Shown in pieces: positions 8,757 to 17,700 of a stretch of 64,000 bases of DNA; the stretch's first letter is position 1; the number at the start of each line of letters is the position of its first letter. The DNA is taken from positions 1 to 64,000 of the forward strand of contig JBFMBP010000179.1 in assembly GCA_040755155.1 (NCBI GenBank), written 5' to 3'. Below the pieces are notes generated by a model. It saw only the letters and a program-made list of their open reading frames with translations, ran no database searches and had not been told where the DNA came from. Origin of the DNA: Candidatus Omnitrophota bacterium (GTDB lineage: Bacteria > Hinthialibacterota > Hinthialibacteria > Hinthialibacterales > Hinthialibacteraceae). The translations under genes and the position numbers were made by a program.

Positions 8757-10796
8757 TTATGGCTTCCACTCGCGCATCCCGCCTATCGTTAGCATACCGT
8801 GATCCTTGTCGATTTTGCCAATAGTATCCATCGCCCATTGATAATTGCCGTCTGGTTGGCCAATGAACTGTACTCGCGTCGGCCAAACCAGCGCCGCCGT
8901 TTGCGGCAGGTCCGTAATCCGCAGGCAGTTTAACATTTCGGTGGCTTCTCCCCGTCCGTCGGGAGAACCTTCGGCATCCTGCGTGGGGGGCGGATCTTTT
9001 AAAAGCAGCGTATGAACCTTGCCGTCGAGCAGAGCGGCGTAAAGCGCAATCGCCGCCATTTCTCCCCGCGCCGCAATGGCGATTTTGTCATCCGGCGCCA
9101 GGCCGAGTTGCCGGATGGCGTCCAAGCAGCGCAAAACGTCATATACCCGCATGGAAGCGACGGTGCGCCCCGTCCAGGCGGAGGCGCGGCGCACGTGCCA
9201 TTGCAACTCCGGCCCCCAGGACGTTTCCCCAATTCCCCGCGCCGCGAAATAGGCTTGGTTCCAACTCGAGGGCAGGCCGGAAACGAAGCCTTCCGTCTCC
9301 CATCGCTTCTCTTCTGGATTGCGCAAGGCGAGCACGAGCGGCTTTTTCTCGTCCGGATCGCCCGACCAACGCCAATCAAGATTCAAGCGGAATCCTTCTT
9401 CCGAAACGAACGAATAGACTCGTTGGCCGCCATTGCCATCAAGATCGCGGAATTCCCAACGCAAATCCAAATCGGGAGGATTGGCTGGAAACGCACGGAA
9501 GGTTTCCTTCTTAAGAAAATCGATGACATTGTTTTTATGTCTCAATAGTTCCTCGCGATTTTGCAAGGATGGCGCCTCAGCCATTTTTTGAAAGGAATGA
9601 TCGATGGTTATCGTGCGGTCGTCGGCGGGAGCGCCATTGACGTAAACGCGCAAATCGTCCTCCGAAAGTTGCGATTCGGGCGCTTCGTCGATATCTCCCA
9701 CTTTTTCCGGCGGGATTTCTTTACCCATGAGATGTTGGATGAAGAAGGAAAAAATCTTTGTGCGGGAAATTTCATGATACGAATGGCCGCCCGGCGTTTC
9801 CACCAACTTGAGACGATCCTCAGCCCCATAGAGATCGTAGATTTTCTTGATGTATTCATACGATTGCCGCACGGATTCGATGGTATTGAGGCCGTCGCGG
9901 TCTGCGGAGGCGATCATTAAAGGACGCGGGGCGATCAGCGCGCCGACGTCATGGAAATCGCGCAGATAAGTATTGATCGGCGTCATGCAATCGCAATGGC
10001 CGTCGATAGTGCGTCCGTGGATATGGCTCTCCACGGTGCTGGTTCCGCAAACAGGGGCGGCGACTTTGATGCGGGGATCGCCCGCGGCGATGTACCAACT
10101 ATAAGCTCCGCCGCCGGATATGCCCGTGACGCCCAAGCGTTCGGGATCGACTTCCTTGAGGGAACAGAGCAGGTCTAATCCTCTGACGCCGTTCCATAAC
10201 TCCACGCCGCCGGGCGTATAACCTCGGCTGTACCAGTTGAAGCGCCCTTCCGAGTAGCATCCCCAATGATGGCCCAGTACTTCCCCCCATTGGATAGTTT
10301 CCACAATCAGGCAAACGAAGCCCAATTGCGCAAAACGGCGGGGGAACGGCTGATAATGAACTTTTTGCGTCCGCGAATGCCCGCAAACGTAAAGCACGCC
10401 CGGCGCAGGAGTTTTCAGGTTGTCGGGAATGTAGAGATTGGCAGGGACGTAGAGCTGCGGCAGCGATTCGTAATAGAGTTTAACGATTTTAAATCCGTCT
10501 TTCTGAATCGTCCCTACGATTTTCGTATTAAGAGGCGGGCGTTCGCCTTTCATAGGAACATCCGTGAGACTCATCATCTCCAAAAATTCCCGGTAACGCG
10601 ATTCGCGAACTTTGTTCCAATCCTCAAAACTGACAATCCCATCCAATGAGTGATGGGTGACGGCGCTCGCCGCCCGCTGCAAGTAATTGCGAATATTGTT
10701 GCTTTGATCCAGGGATGGGTTAGTCTCGATTTCCATACTAACGGCTCCGAAACAGAGGGTGAATAAAAAGAAGAGGGATATAAGCAATGTTTTCAT
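8757..10796 (-). CDS. Large exported esterase / alpha-beta hydrolase (acetyl xylan esterase-like)
   Basis: The 679-residue protein has a signal peptide (MKTLLISLFFLFTLCFGAVS). The N-terminal half is an alpha/beta hydrolase: VLYVCGHSRTQK, nucleophile elbow GISGGGAYS (Ser near 227), MIASADRDGLN (Asp near 299-301) and ETPGGHSYHE (His near 338). This is a complete triad of the acetyl xylan esterase/prolyl oligopeptidase kind. The C-terminal part looks like a second hydrolase domain whose elbow is degenerate (IAARGEMAAIA instead of GxSxG), so it is probably not catalytic. Carbohydrate deacylation is the likely role. It stands alone, leftward, upstream of a MITE-like element. Confidence 0.8.
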   Translation of the reverse strand: MKTLLISLFFLFTLCFGAVSMEIETNPSLDQSNNIRNYLQRAASAVTHHSLDGIVSFEDWNKVRESRYREFLEMMSLTDVPMKGERPPLNTKIVGTIQKDGFKIVKLYYESLPQLYVPANLYIPDNLKTPAPGVLYVCGHSRTQKVHYQPFPRRFAQLGFVCLIVETIQWGEVLGHHWGCYSEGRFNWYSRGYTPGGVELWNGVRGLDLLCSLKEVDPERLGVTGISGGGAYSWYIAAGDPRIKVAAPVCGTSTVESHIHGRTIDGHCDCMTPINTYLRDFHDVGALIAPRPLMIASADRDGLNTIESVRQSYEYIKKIYDLYGAEDRLKLVETPGGHSYHEISRTKIFSFFIQHLMGKEIPPEKVGDIDEAPESQLSEDDLRVYVNGAPADDRTITIDHSFQKMAEAPSLQNREELLRHKNNVIDFLKKETFRAFPANPPDLDLRWEFRDLDGNGGQRVYSFVSEEGFRLNLDWRWSGDPDEKKPLVLALRNPEEKRWETEGFVSGLPSSWNQAYFAARGIGETSWGPELQWHVRRASAWTGRTVASMRVYDVLRCLDAIRQLGLAPDDKIAIAARGEMAAIALYAALLDGKVHTLLLKDPPPTQDAEGSPDGRGEATEMLNCLRITDLPQTAALVWPTRVQFIGQPDGNYQWAMDTIGKIDKDHGMLTIGGMREWKP

Positions 10797-10826
10797 AGTC
10801 TTGCCTCGTTAACTCGTAATGGTTAT

Positions 10827-11107
10827 TAACTCATGTTACGCACAATGGATAATTGAAGGAATCTCTTTCTCTCGTCGATAGAATCACGAAAACACGAAAT
10901 GAAAAGAAAAACACGAAATAAAGAAAAGAAAAACAGTAGGCTCAATGAATCGCGCTCTACGAAAGATTTTTCCATGAAATCCAAAAGAATCCGAAAAATC
11001 CGCGATTCAAAAACGCAACAAAAAAATAAATTCATGCGCTGTGTTGGATAGGCTGCTCCAATCTGCGGGCGAGACGCCCGCTCTCCCAGGCTGCGGAACA
11101 TCAGTTA
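10827..11107. mobile_element. MITE-like element, copy A
   Basis: This non-coding 281-base segment begins TAACTCATGTTACGC and ends GCGGAACATCAGTTA, imperfect inverted repeats. It contains a run of ACACGAAA units, then TCCATGAAATCCAAAAGAATC and CCCAGGCTGC near the right end. The same blocks occur in reverse order and strand at 43260-43578. Terminal inverted repeats, short length, lack of ORFs and two orientations are what a miniature inverted-repeat element shows. No transposase is in the window. The flanking 10797-10826 and 11108-11394 hold no gene. Confidence 0.65.
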
Positions 11108-11394
11108 TTATTTCTTTTTTTCTGTAGAGCCAATCCAAAATCTCTTTTTCAAGCCCGAATGAAAATCGAATTATCGTAGTACATTTGCCCATTATTTTCC
11201 ATAGAAATAATGATCGAAGGAAAAATTTGCAAGAAATGGCTTCTCCCCTTTGTAAAATTCCGTAATTTCGTTTAGTTTAGTGCAATTGGTTTGGAATCTT
11301 GCCAGGTTTCGGCTCCGGATGAATTGTTGGGGAGTAAACCAAACGGATAGACCTGGGAGAATCTACGAAAAACTTGTATTGGCGAGGTACGATC

Positions 11395-12750
11395 ATGCTG
11401 CATCGAAAAATCATGCTTACCGAAGACGAAATGCCGACAAAGTGGCTCAACTTGGTTCCTTATCTTAAAAATCCCCCCGCTCCATATTTGAATCCTCAAA
11501 CCTGGGAACCGGCTAAACCAGAAGAGTTGGCGGTGATCTTCCCGATGGGGCTGTTGCAACAGGAAATGTGCCCTGATCCCTGGGTCGATATCCCCGAGGC
11601 GATCCTGGACGTTTTAACGCTTTGGCGGCCGACGCCGATGGTCCGAGCCTATTCCTTGGAAAAAGCCCTGAAGACGCCCGCGAAGATTTATTACAAGAAC
11701 GAATCCGTCAGCCCTCCGGGAAGCCATAAACCCAATACGGCCGTGGCGCAAGCCTATTACAATAAAGTGGCGGGTATGAAGCGCCTCTCCACCGAAACCG
11801 GGGCGGGACAATGGGGCAGCGCTCTTTCCTTCGCTTGCAAGTTGTTCGATTTGGAATGCACCGTCTATATGGTGAAGGTCAGTTACAATCAAAAGCCTTA
11901 CCGCCGTTCCATGATTCACACCTGGGGCGCGGAAGTCTATCCCAGCCCCAGCGACCGCACCAACGCCGGGCGCTCCATCCTCGCCAAGGACCCCGATACG
12001 CCGGGCAGCCTGGGCATCGCCATCAGCGAAGCCGTCGAAGACGCAGCGACGCACGACGACACGAATTATTCTTTAGGCAGCGTGCTCAATCACGTTCTAC
12101 TTCATCAAACCATCATCGGGTTGGAATCGAAGAAACAGATGGATAAGGTGGAAGACAGCCCCGACGTCGTCATTGGCTGCGTCGGAGGCGGCAGCAACTT
12201 CGCCGGTCTCGCTTTCCCCTACGTCGTCGATAAAGCGAACGGTAAGGATATCAAGATCATCGGCGTTGAACCGACGGCCTGCCCCACCATGACCAAGGGC
12301 AAACTCACCTACGACTTCGGCGATACGGCCAAAATGACGCCCCTCATTCGTATGCACACGCTGGGACACGATTTCATTCCCCCCGGAATCCATGCGGGCG
12401 GCTTGCGCTATCACGGCGTCGCTCCCCTCGTTTCTTGCGCCATTGAAGAAGGGCTTATTGAAGCGCGCGCCGTCGTTCAAACCTCCATCTTCAAGGCCGC
12501 CGTTCTCTTCGCCCAGACGGAGGGGATCATTCCTGCGCCTGAAACTTCTCACGCCATCGCCGCCGTTGTCGAAGAAGCACTGAAGGCCAAGGAAGAAGGA
12601 AAAGAAAAAACGATTCTCTTCAATCTTTCCGGCCATGGCCATTTCGATATGAGCGCCTACGACAATTATCTGGCGGGCAATTTAGTGGATTACGAATATC
12701 CGGCGGAAAAAGTTGAAGAAGCGCTTGCCAATCTGCCCAAAGTCGGTTGA
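11395..12750 (+). CDS. trpB2: Tryptophan synthase beta-like PLP enzyme (TrpB2 type)
   Basis: The 451-residue protein is a fold-type II PLP enzyme of the long TrpB2 branch. Landmarks are [30 protein letters not shown] with the PLP Lys (near 112), [14 protein letters not shown], the phosphate-binding [13 protein letters not shown] and C-terminal [13 protein letters not shown]. The reaction is L-Trp formation from indole and serine. No trpA or other trp gene is near, and TrpB2 proteins often stand alone as indole-salvaging enzymes. A TTG at 11374 would add seven residues. The ATG at 11395 has GAGG nine bases upstream and is preferred. A strong terminator follows. Confidence 0.92.
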   Translation: MLHRKIMLTEDEMPTKWLNLVPYLKNPPAPYLNPQTWEPAKPEELAVIFPMGLLQQEMCPDPWVDIPEAILDVLTLWRPTPMVRAYSLEKALKTPAKIYYKNESVSPPGSHKPNTAVAQAYYNKVAGMKRLSTETGAGQWGSALSFACKLFDLECTVYMVKVSYNQKPYRRSMIHTWGAEVYPSPSDRTNAGRSILAKDPDTPGSLGIAISEAVEDAATHDDTNYSLGSVLNHVLLHQTIIGLESKKQMDKVEDSPDVVIGCVGGGSNFAGLAFPYVVDKANGKDIKIIGVEPTACPTMTKGKLTYDFGDTAKMTPLIRMHTLGHDFIPPGIHAGGLRYHGVAPLVSCAIEEGLIEARAVVQTSIFKAAVLFAQTEGIIPAPETSHAIAAVVEEALKAKEEGKEKTILFNLSGHGHFDMSAYDNYLAGNLVDYEYPAEKVEEALANLPKVG

Positions 12751-12775
12751 AGAACGAGGCTTCTATAGGATTTTT

Positions 12776-12814
12776 CAAGAGACCGCATGAATGCCGTGCG
12801 GTCTCTTGTTTTTT
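12776..12814 (+). terminator. Rho-independent terminator of trpB2
   Basis: A perfect 12-bp stem (CAAGAGACCGCA / TGCGGTCTCTTG) with a 9-base loop is followed by six T, 25 bases after the trpB2 stop. Confidence 0.93.
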
Positions 12815-12869
12815 AAAAGCGAGTTATAATCGATGCTCTTGCAAAAAGGATAAAGTCTACGCTTTAATT

Positions 12870-12961
12870 CTCCCCCCAAGTTTGGGGGGAGTTAGAGGAG
12901 GGGGGTTGATTTTATTAGGCTTAAGATAACCCTCTCCTAACCTCCCCCACGCTTGGGGTAG
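12870..12961. repeat. Palindromic C/G-block intergenic repeat, copy 3
   Basis: It contains CTCCCCCCAAGTTTGGGGGGAG (inverted halves) and a second CCTCCCCCACGCTTGGGG block about 60 bases on. It lies in the 380-base gap between trpB2 and the helical protein gene, after the terminator and before the promoter. Confidence 0.7.
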
Positions 12962-13011
12962 GAATAATGGAGTTTTGCAAGAGGCTCAATCGAGCCAAAA
13001 TAATTATTTGC

Positions 13012-13039
13012 TTGCAATTGTTTTTTCGTTTTGTATAAT
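13012..13039 (+). promoter_or_regulatory. Sigma-70-type promoter of the helical protein gene
   Basis: TTGCAA (13012-13017) and a consensus TATAAT (13034-13039) are 16 bases apart, upstream of the ATG at 13131. The leader would be about 85 bases and is AT-rich. Confidence 0.65.
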
Positions 13040-13130
13040 TCTCTTGCAGAATGAAAGGTCAACAAGAGAGATGATATAAAATATTTTTTTTTGATTGTAT
13101 GACTCGAATCGATTCATCCGAGGGCGATGA

Positions 13131-14096
13131 ATGAAAGATACTATACAAGAGCAAGCGCGGGAAGAAATTCGAAAAGCGCTGGTCAAAGAATATGTTCGCC
13201 AACATCCCGATGTGAAAGAGCAGGATGTGCTCTTGGCTTGCATTGAGGGCAAACTCGTTTTCACTCACATCGCCGCCGCTTTGTCCGATATGAAAATCCG
13301 CAAGAATTTCATGCAATCGCTTTATGAAGCCAAAGGCCTATTCGCCGACCTGGCCATCCATCAAGACGAACGCTGGCAGGATTGCATCGCCTCCACGCAG
13401 CATTCCAAAATGATGATCGACTGCTTGTATTCCTCTCACTTTCGTTATTTCCAGGAAGCGCAATGGAACGAACAGCATAATTTTCTCCGCAGTCAAGAGG
13501 AGGTATGCGCCAACAAAACCGTCATGCTCCACCACGCCGCCGAGCGTCTCGGCCGTATGAAAGTGAGCGGAATGAGAGATAATCAATCCCAGGTAAGGTC
13601 TCTCGCCATTGTTTATTTGAAATTGGTTATCGATCAATTGAAAGTACTGCACGATGTTTTTCAACGCGAAGTCGAAGTGGGCGATATTTTTGGTGAACAA
13701 TCGGCCAAACTCATCGATGCGGCGTTTCGAAAAATTCATAAAAAGGCGGAACAGACCGATTTAGCGAATATCGCAACCCTTTACCGCGCTTTGAAAGGCG
13801 ATAGAAAAATTACGATCGATCGCGTGATCGATTTGAACGAGGATATGCTTCACGAAACGAAAAACACACTGACTCGCGCCATTGATGATTTGAAAAAAGA
13901 TTTAGTGGTCCGCCGCGAGCAATTCGAACAAATCTGGGCGACGATGAGCGCAATGCAGAACGTCGTTAAAAATCTGGAAGAGATTCAAAAACTCGATGAA
14001 GAAGGCAAACTTCCTCCTCCCGACATCATTGAGGCCGACGGATATCAACCTGTAAGAATGATGCGGTTCTTGGATAAATTTAAACGTTGGAATTAA
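13131..14096 (+). CDS. Unknown all-helical cytoplasmic protein
   Basis: I do not recognise this 321-residue protein. It has no signal peptide or membrane segment. The sequence is charged and almost entirely helix-forming, with coiled-coil-like heptads near residues 140-190 and 245-295 (for example DDLKKDLVVRREQFEQIWATM). It ends in a short MMRFLDKFKRWN tail. The N-terminal EEIRKALVKEYVRQHPDVKEQDVLLACIEG is compact and could be a small dimerisation unit. No catalytic motif stands out. It has its own consensus promoter and an AGGG site ten bases before the ATG. It is monocistronic, flanked by palindromic repeats on both sides. Confidence 0.8.
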   Translation: MKDTIQEQAREEIRKALVKEYVRQHPDVKEQDVLLACIEGKLVFTHIAAALSDMKIRKNFMQSLYEAKGLFADLAIHQDERWQDCIASTQHSKMMIDCLYSSHFRYFQEAQWNEQHNFLRSQEEVCANKTVMLHHAAERLGRMKVSGMRDNQSQVRSLAIVYLKLVIDQLKVLHDVFQREVEVGDIFGEQSAKLIDAAFRKIHKKAEQTDLANIATLYRALKGDRKITIDRVIDLNEDMLHETKNTLTRAIDDLKKDLVVRREQFEQIWATMSAMQNVVKNLEEIQKLDEEGKLPPPDIIEADGYQPVRMMRFLDKFKRWN

Positions 14097-14126
14097 AACC
14101 AATTTTTATTGAGATTGTAACTTATA

Positions 14127-14221
14127 ATTCCCTCGCCCTCTGGGAGAAGGTTAGGATTAGGGAATAATAAGTCCAATAATATCAACCCTCACCTAACCTC
14201 TCCCAATCTTGGGAGAGGGAT
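14127..14221. repeat. Palindromic C/G-block intergenic repeat, copy 4
   Basis: CCCTCGCCCTCTGGGAGAAGG on the left and CCTCTCCCAATCTTGGGAGAGG on the right, the latter a perfect palindrome. It lies between convergent genes, where a hairpin could terminate transcription both ways, although no long T run is present. Confidence 0.7.
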
Positions 14222-14253
14222 TTTAAATGCGATCTATTCGAGGATGATTGGTA

Positions 14254-14670
14254 TTATTCCGCCATCGCTTCGATGCGGGGAACCGACGCGATCGCCAGGC
14301 AATGCTTGACGGCGTTGTAGATTTGCTGCGGGCTGGAATCGCTCTGAATCGTAAAGGAGACGCCTTGTGCCGTCGCGTCCATGGATCGCAACGGCGTTCC
14401 ATTGCGGGCTAGAAACAGCACTTTGCTCTTGGGACGCGCCCGCTTGATGACCGACAAGGGCTTCAATCCATGATAGGCGGGCATGCGCTCGTCGTAAATC
14501 AACAAATCGGGATTTTTCGCCAAGGCGTTGCCAATGGCTTCTTTCGGCGTGGAATCGTGAAACAAGACGGCCCCATGAGCCGCCAGACTTTTTTGTACGT
14601 TTTCGGCGACGGTTCCGTCATCGGTCATCAGGAAGATTTTTTTGCCGTTCAAGACGCCGTTGGTATTCAT
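14254..14670 (-). CDS. Degenerate receiver-domain protein
   Basis: The 138-residue protein has the receiver fold. It keeps the acidic pair (D17-D18 in FLMTDDG) and the phospho-acceptor (D60 in LLIYDERMPAYHG). The conserved Thr/Ser after strand 4 is Ala (VLFLARNG), and the strand 5 Lys is replaced (FTIQSDSS). It may therefore bind a partner without normal phosphoryl switching. There is no output domain. The ATG at 14670 has GGAGAGG six bases upstream and is preferred over the ATG at 14694. It is transcribed leftward and separate from the kinase/receiver pair at 18.7-20.3 kb. Confidence 0.75.
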   Translation of the reverse strand: MNTNGVLNGKKIFLMTDDGTVAENVQKSLAAHGAVLFHDSTPKEAIGNALAKNPDLLIYDERMPAYHGLKPLSVIKRARPKSKVLFLARNGTPLRSMDATAQGVSFTIQSDSSPQQIYNAVKHCLAIASVPRIEAMAE

Positions 14671-14771
14671 GGAATCCTCTCCTGTTTCAGGCATCGCTTA
14701 TCGTTTTTCGCGGTCATAGCCTCTACTTCTATAGTATCGCAGGGGAGGGAAAGCGTCTAAAAGCCGTTTTT

Positions 14772-17700
14772 TTATATATTGTCCTCCTCGTTTATAATTT
14801 CAAATCCGCATAGTACCGTTTCGTTTTGGGGATTGGGGCCGCCCGGCGCCAGTTCGATCGAAAAATCCTTATCGGCGGTGATATTCTTAAACTCTTTCGC
14901 GATTCCCCATCGGGATGAACCAGCTTCCTTCGCAATGTCGAAATCGGTGAGAACCCGCTTTCCTTGAATCGATACGTTCATGATTCTCTCGCCAGGCGCC
15001 AAATCGTCGGGCTCCATAAAGATTAAACGCACGGCGTAATTCCGCGGCGGTTGAGGTTTTTCCGTCAACGTCAAAACAATTCGCCGCAATCCCTTCGCTC
15101 CCGACGCGGCCACCCAACGCAGATCGCCTCCTTGAAGACGAGAGGAATGATGTTGAAACCATTCGGGATTTTTCGGCTCCGTTCGTATCTTGATCTTGAG
15201 ACTCGGCCCGCCGACGAAAGGATATTCCAGCCATAATACGCCGTCATCCGCCCGGCGGTCTCCCGGCGCGCCGAAATTGACGCCCAGGCGCCGTATCGGC
15301 GCGTCTCCCAGCTCGAAGGAATTGAATGTCCAGTATTCTACGCCAGGATCGCGAATCATGGCCAGCGAGGTCTGGTTCTGATAACTGCACGTGCAAGTGC
15401 GCGTATAATCCGGAGCGTTAAGAACGCCGTTGGCGGCGACGAGATTGGAAGTGCAACTGGATTTGAATCCACCCAGATTCCCAGTTCCGCCGTCTCTCAT
15501 CAAATCGTAAAAGCCGGCGGCGGCGGAGCGGAACGTTAACAGGTTTTCGCAGGCGATGGGATAGTTGCAGCCATAATTGCGGCGCAGCATCCAAGATGTT
15601 ACCTCTCCCGTCAACGGATTCTTCGCTTGCTTGCGCTTTCCGGAAAGGAGACTGTAGGCGGTTCCGTCCGTGATGATGTCGTCGCTGTGCAGAATGCACG
15701 GGCCGCTAAAAACGGCGTTGTTGCTCCATAGGAATTGCCCGTCCGCGCCGCGATAGGCCGTCATCCCTTCGCTCGACTCGTCCGCCAGCGAATCCCGCGA
15801 TTTGCGGCCCGATTGCAGCAGGATGTCGCGCTCTTCCGAATAACTTAGCCAGGTTCCGTCGATATTCTCCGTCAAACTCCAGAGGATATTTCCGTTTCGG
15901 ATATCAAAGGCCAATAACCGTGACGTTGCCGGTATCCGCCTGCCTCTTCTCTTCAAGGCGGCGGAGACGTTTTCCGGCATTTTATCGATGCAGAACAATT
16001 TATCGTTCCCAGCAGCGATGGCGTTGTGCCGCAATCCCAGGTTGGAATCGAAATTCCAAATCTTAGCCCCCGTATAGCGGTTCATGACGATCAATCGCTT
16101 GCTGGAGGAGATGTCGAAATTGAAAAAAGGTTTTTTCTTGGCGGCTTCTTCGGATAAGGAGCCGAGATAATCCATGTAGCTGAGGGATTCAGCGCCCGCT
16201 ATCAAGTAATCTTTATAAACGCCGATATATCCCCATTTCGGCGGCGATTTATCTGGAATTGGAAGATAAATCTCGCGCAAGGTCTCTCCCGTAACCGGAT
16301 CCAACGCCAGGCAGCCGGTTCCATGAAGGATATAAACAGCGTCTGCCGCCGCTGCGTAATTCGTCCCCCGGGCGTTTGCGCCGGGTAGGTGAATCTGGTT
16401 GTAGTCCGTTTCGAGAGGAGTATCCTTATACGTCTCGTCGTAATAAACGCCGAAATTGTTCAATTGGGGAAGAAGGCGCTTCCATAACACCCGTCCCGTA
16501 TAAACGTCGCGGGCGTTGAGCCGGTCGATGCCTTCAATGAACAATCGTCCGCCGATAACTTGCTCCGGCGGTCCGTGGCCGTGGCGCGGCAGGACGTCCA
16601 TATTGGAGCTGCCGCCGAACCAAAGCAGCCCCAGCGGCGCTTCCACCAGCCGGTCGTCCGATTTCAAAGTGTTTGCAATGTCGCCGTATTGATGCGTCCA
16701 ATCGGCGGCGCCGGGAAGCGCTCCGTCGCGTTGGAGCAATACGCAATTGTCCGATTCGACGATCTTGGCGTTGGGCAGCTGGCAGGATTGAATTCTATCG
16801 ATGATTTTGGCGTGTTCTTCCTGAGAAGCCATAAAACAAAAAATCCCGCCATAGGGCCGAAGCGTGGAGTATATTTTATGCAGTAGATCCGGATTCTTTT
16901 CGGCTTCCAGCGCGTACGTCCCGTCCACTACAAATAGACTCGCCAGGTAGGGAGGAAGATTCAAAGTGAGCGGCGATCCCTCATAAACAGACAAATTTTT
17001 TCCATACAGGCCGGCTTTTACGAATTGTTCCCGCCATTGTTTCGCTTTTTCTTGATCCGGTTCGGCGAGAATAGCGCGCAAAGTAGAGTTCATCGCCAAC
17101 GCCGCCGCCAATTCGCCATTTCCATAAACCAGGCAATATCCATCGCGAATAGCGCTCGCGTTCAAAATCGTCTTCGCTTTTTCATGGATGCTGTCCGCGA
17201 TAGTTATAGGCAGCGGAGCGTAAGGATGGATTTTCGCTGTTTCCGCATTCTCCCCAAAAGCATAGAGGCGCCCTTCCAACGTGGCGACGAACAACTTGCC
17301 GTCCGCCGCAATCAGCCTCGCCGCCGTTCCATCGATTTTGGTTTGCCAAACGGTGGACGCTTTCCCGCCGTCGAGCCGGATAGCCGATACGATGTTTTTC
17401 CCTCCAGCGTATAAATAGTTTCCAGCTTTAATTAAATCGCCGCTGGCGTCGGCGGAATATTCCCAAAGTTTGGCAAATTCCGGCGTTTTCTTGATAACAA
17501 TTTTGTCTTCTTCTTTGTCTTCGTCTTTGACGATTTGCTTGGTTTCGATAATGTTGATCTTATTCGGATCGAAGGCGGCGATGGTTTCCCCCATGCAATA
17601 GATCGCCTTGCGCGTTAGTACAGGAATCTTGCCGAATTCCTTGACCAGCATTTCGCCCGTCGTCAAATCGAAAGCGTTGACGGTCAGGTCTCTATGATAA

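Noticed and set aside
10827-11107. CRISPR-like array from repeated ACACGAAA units
   Set aside because: Units are short, irregular and without spacers of even length; terminal inverted repeats explain the segment better.
12747-12929. 60-codon frame after trpB2
   Set aside because: It runs through the trpB2 terminator and a palindromic repeat, so it cannot be a normal gene.
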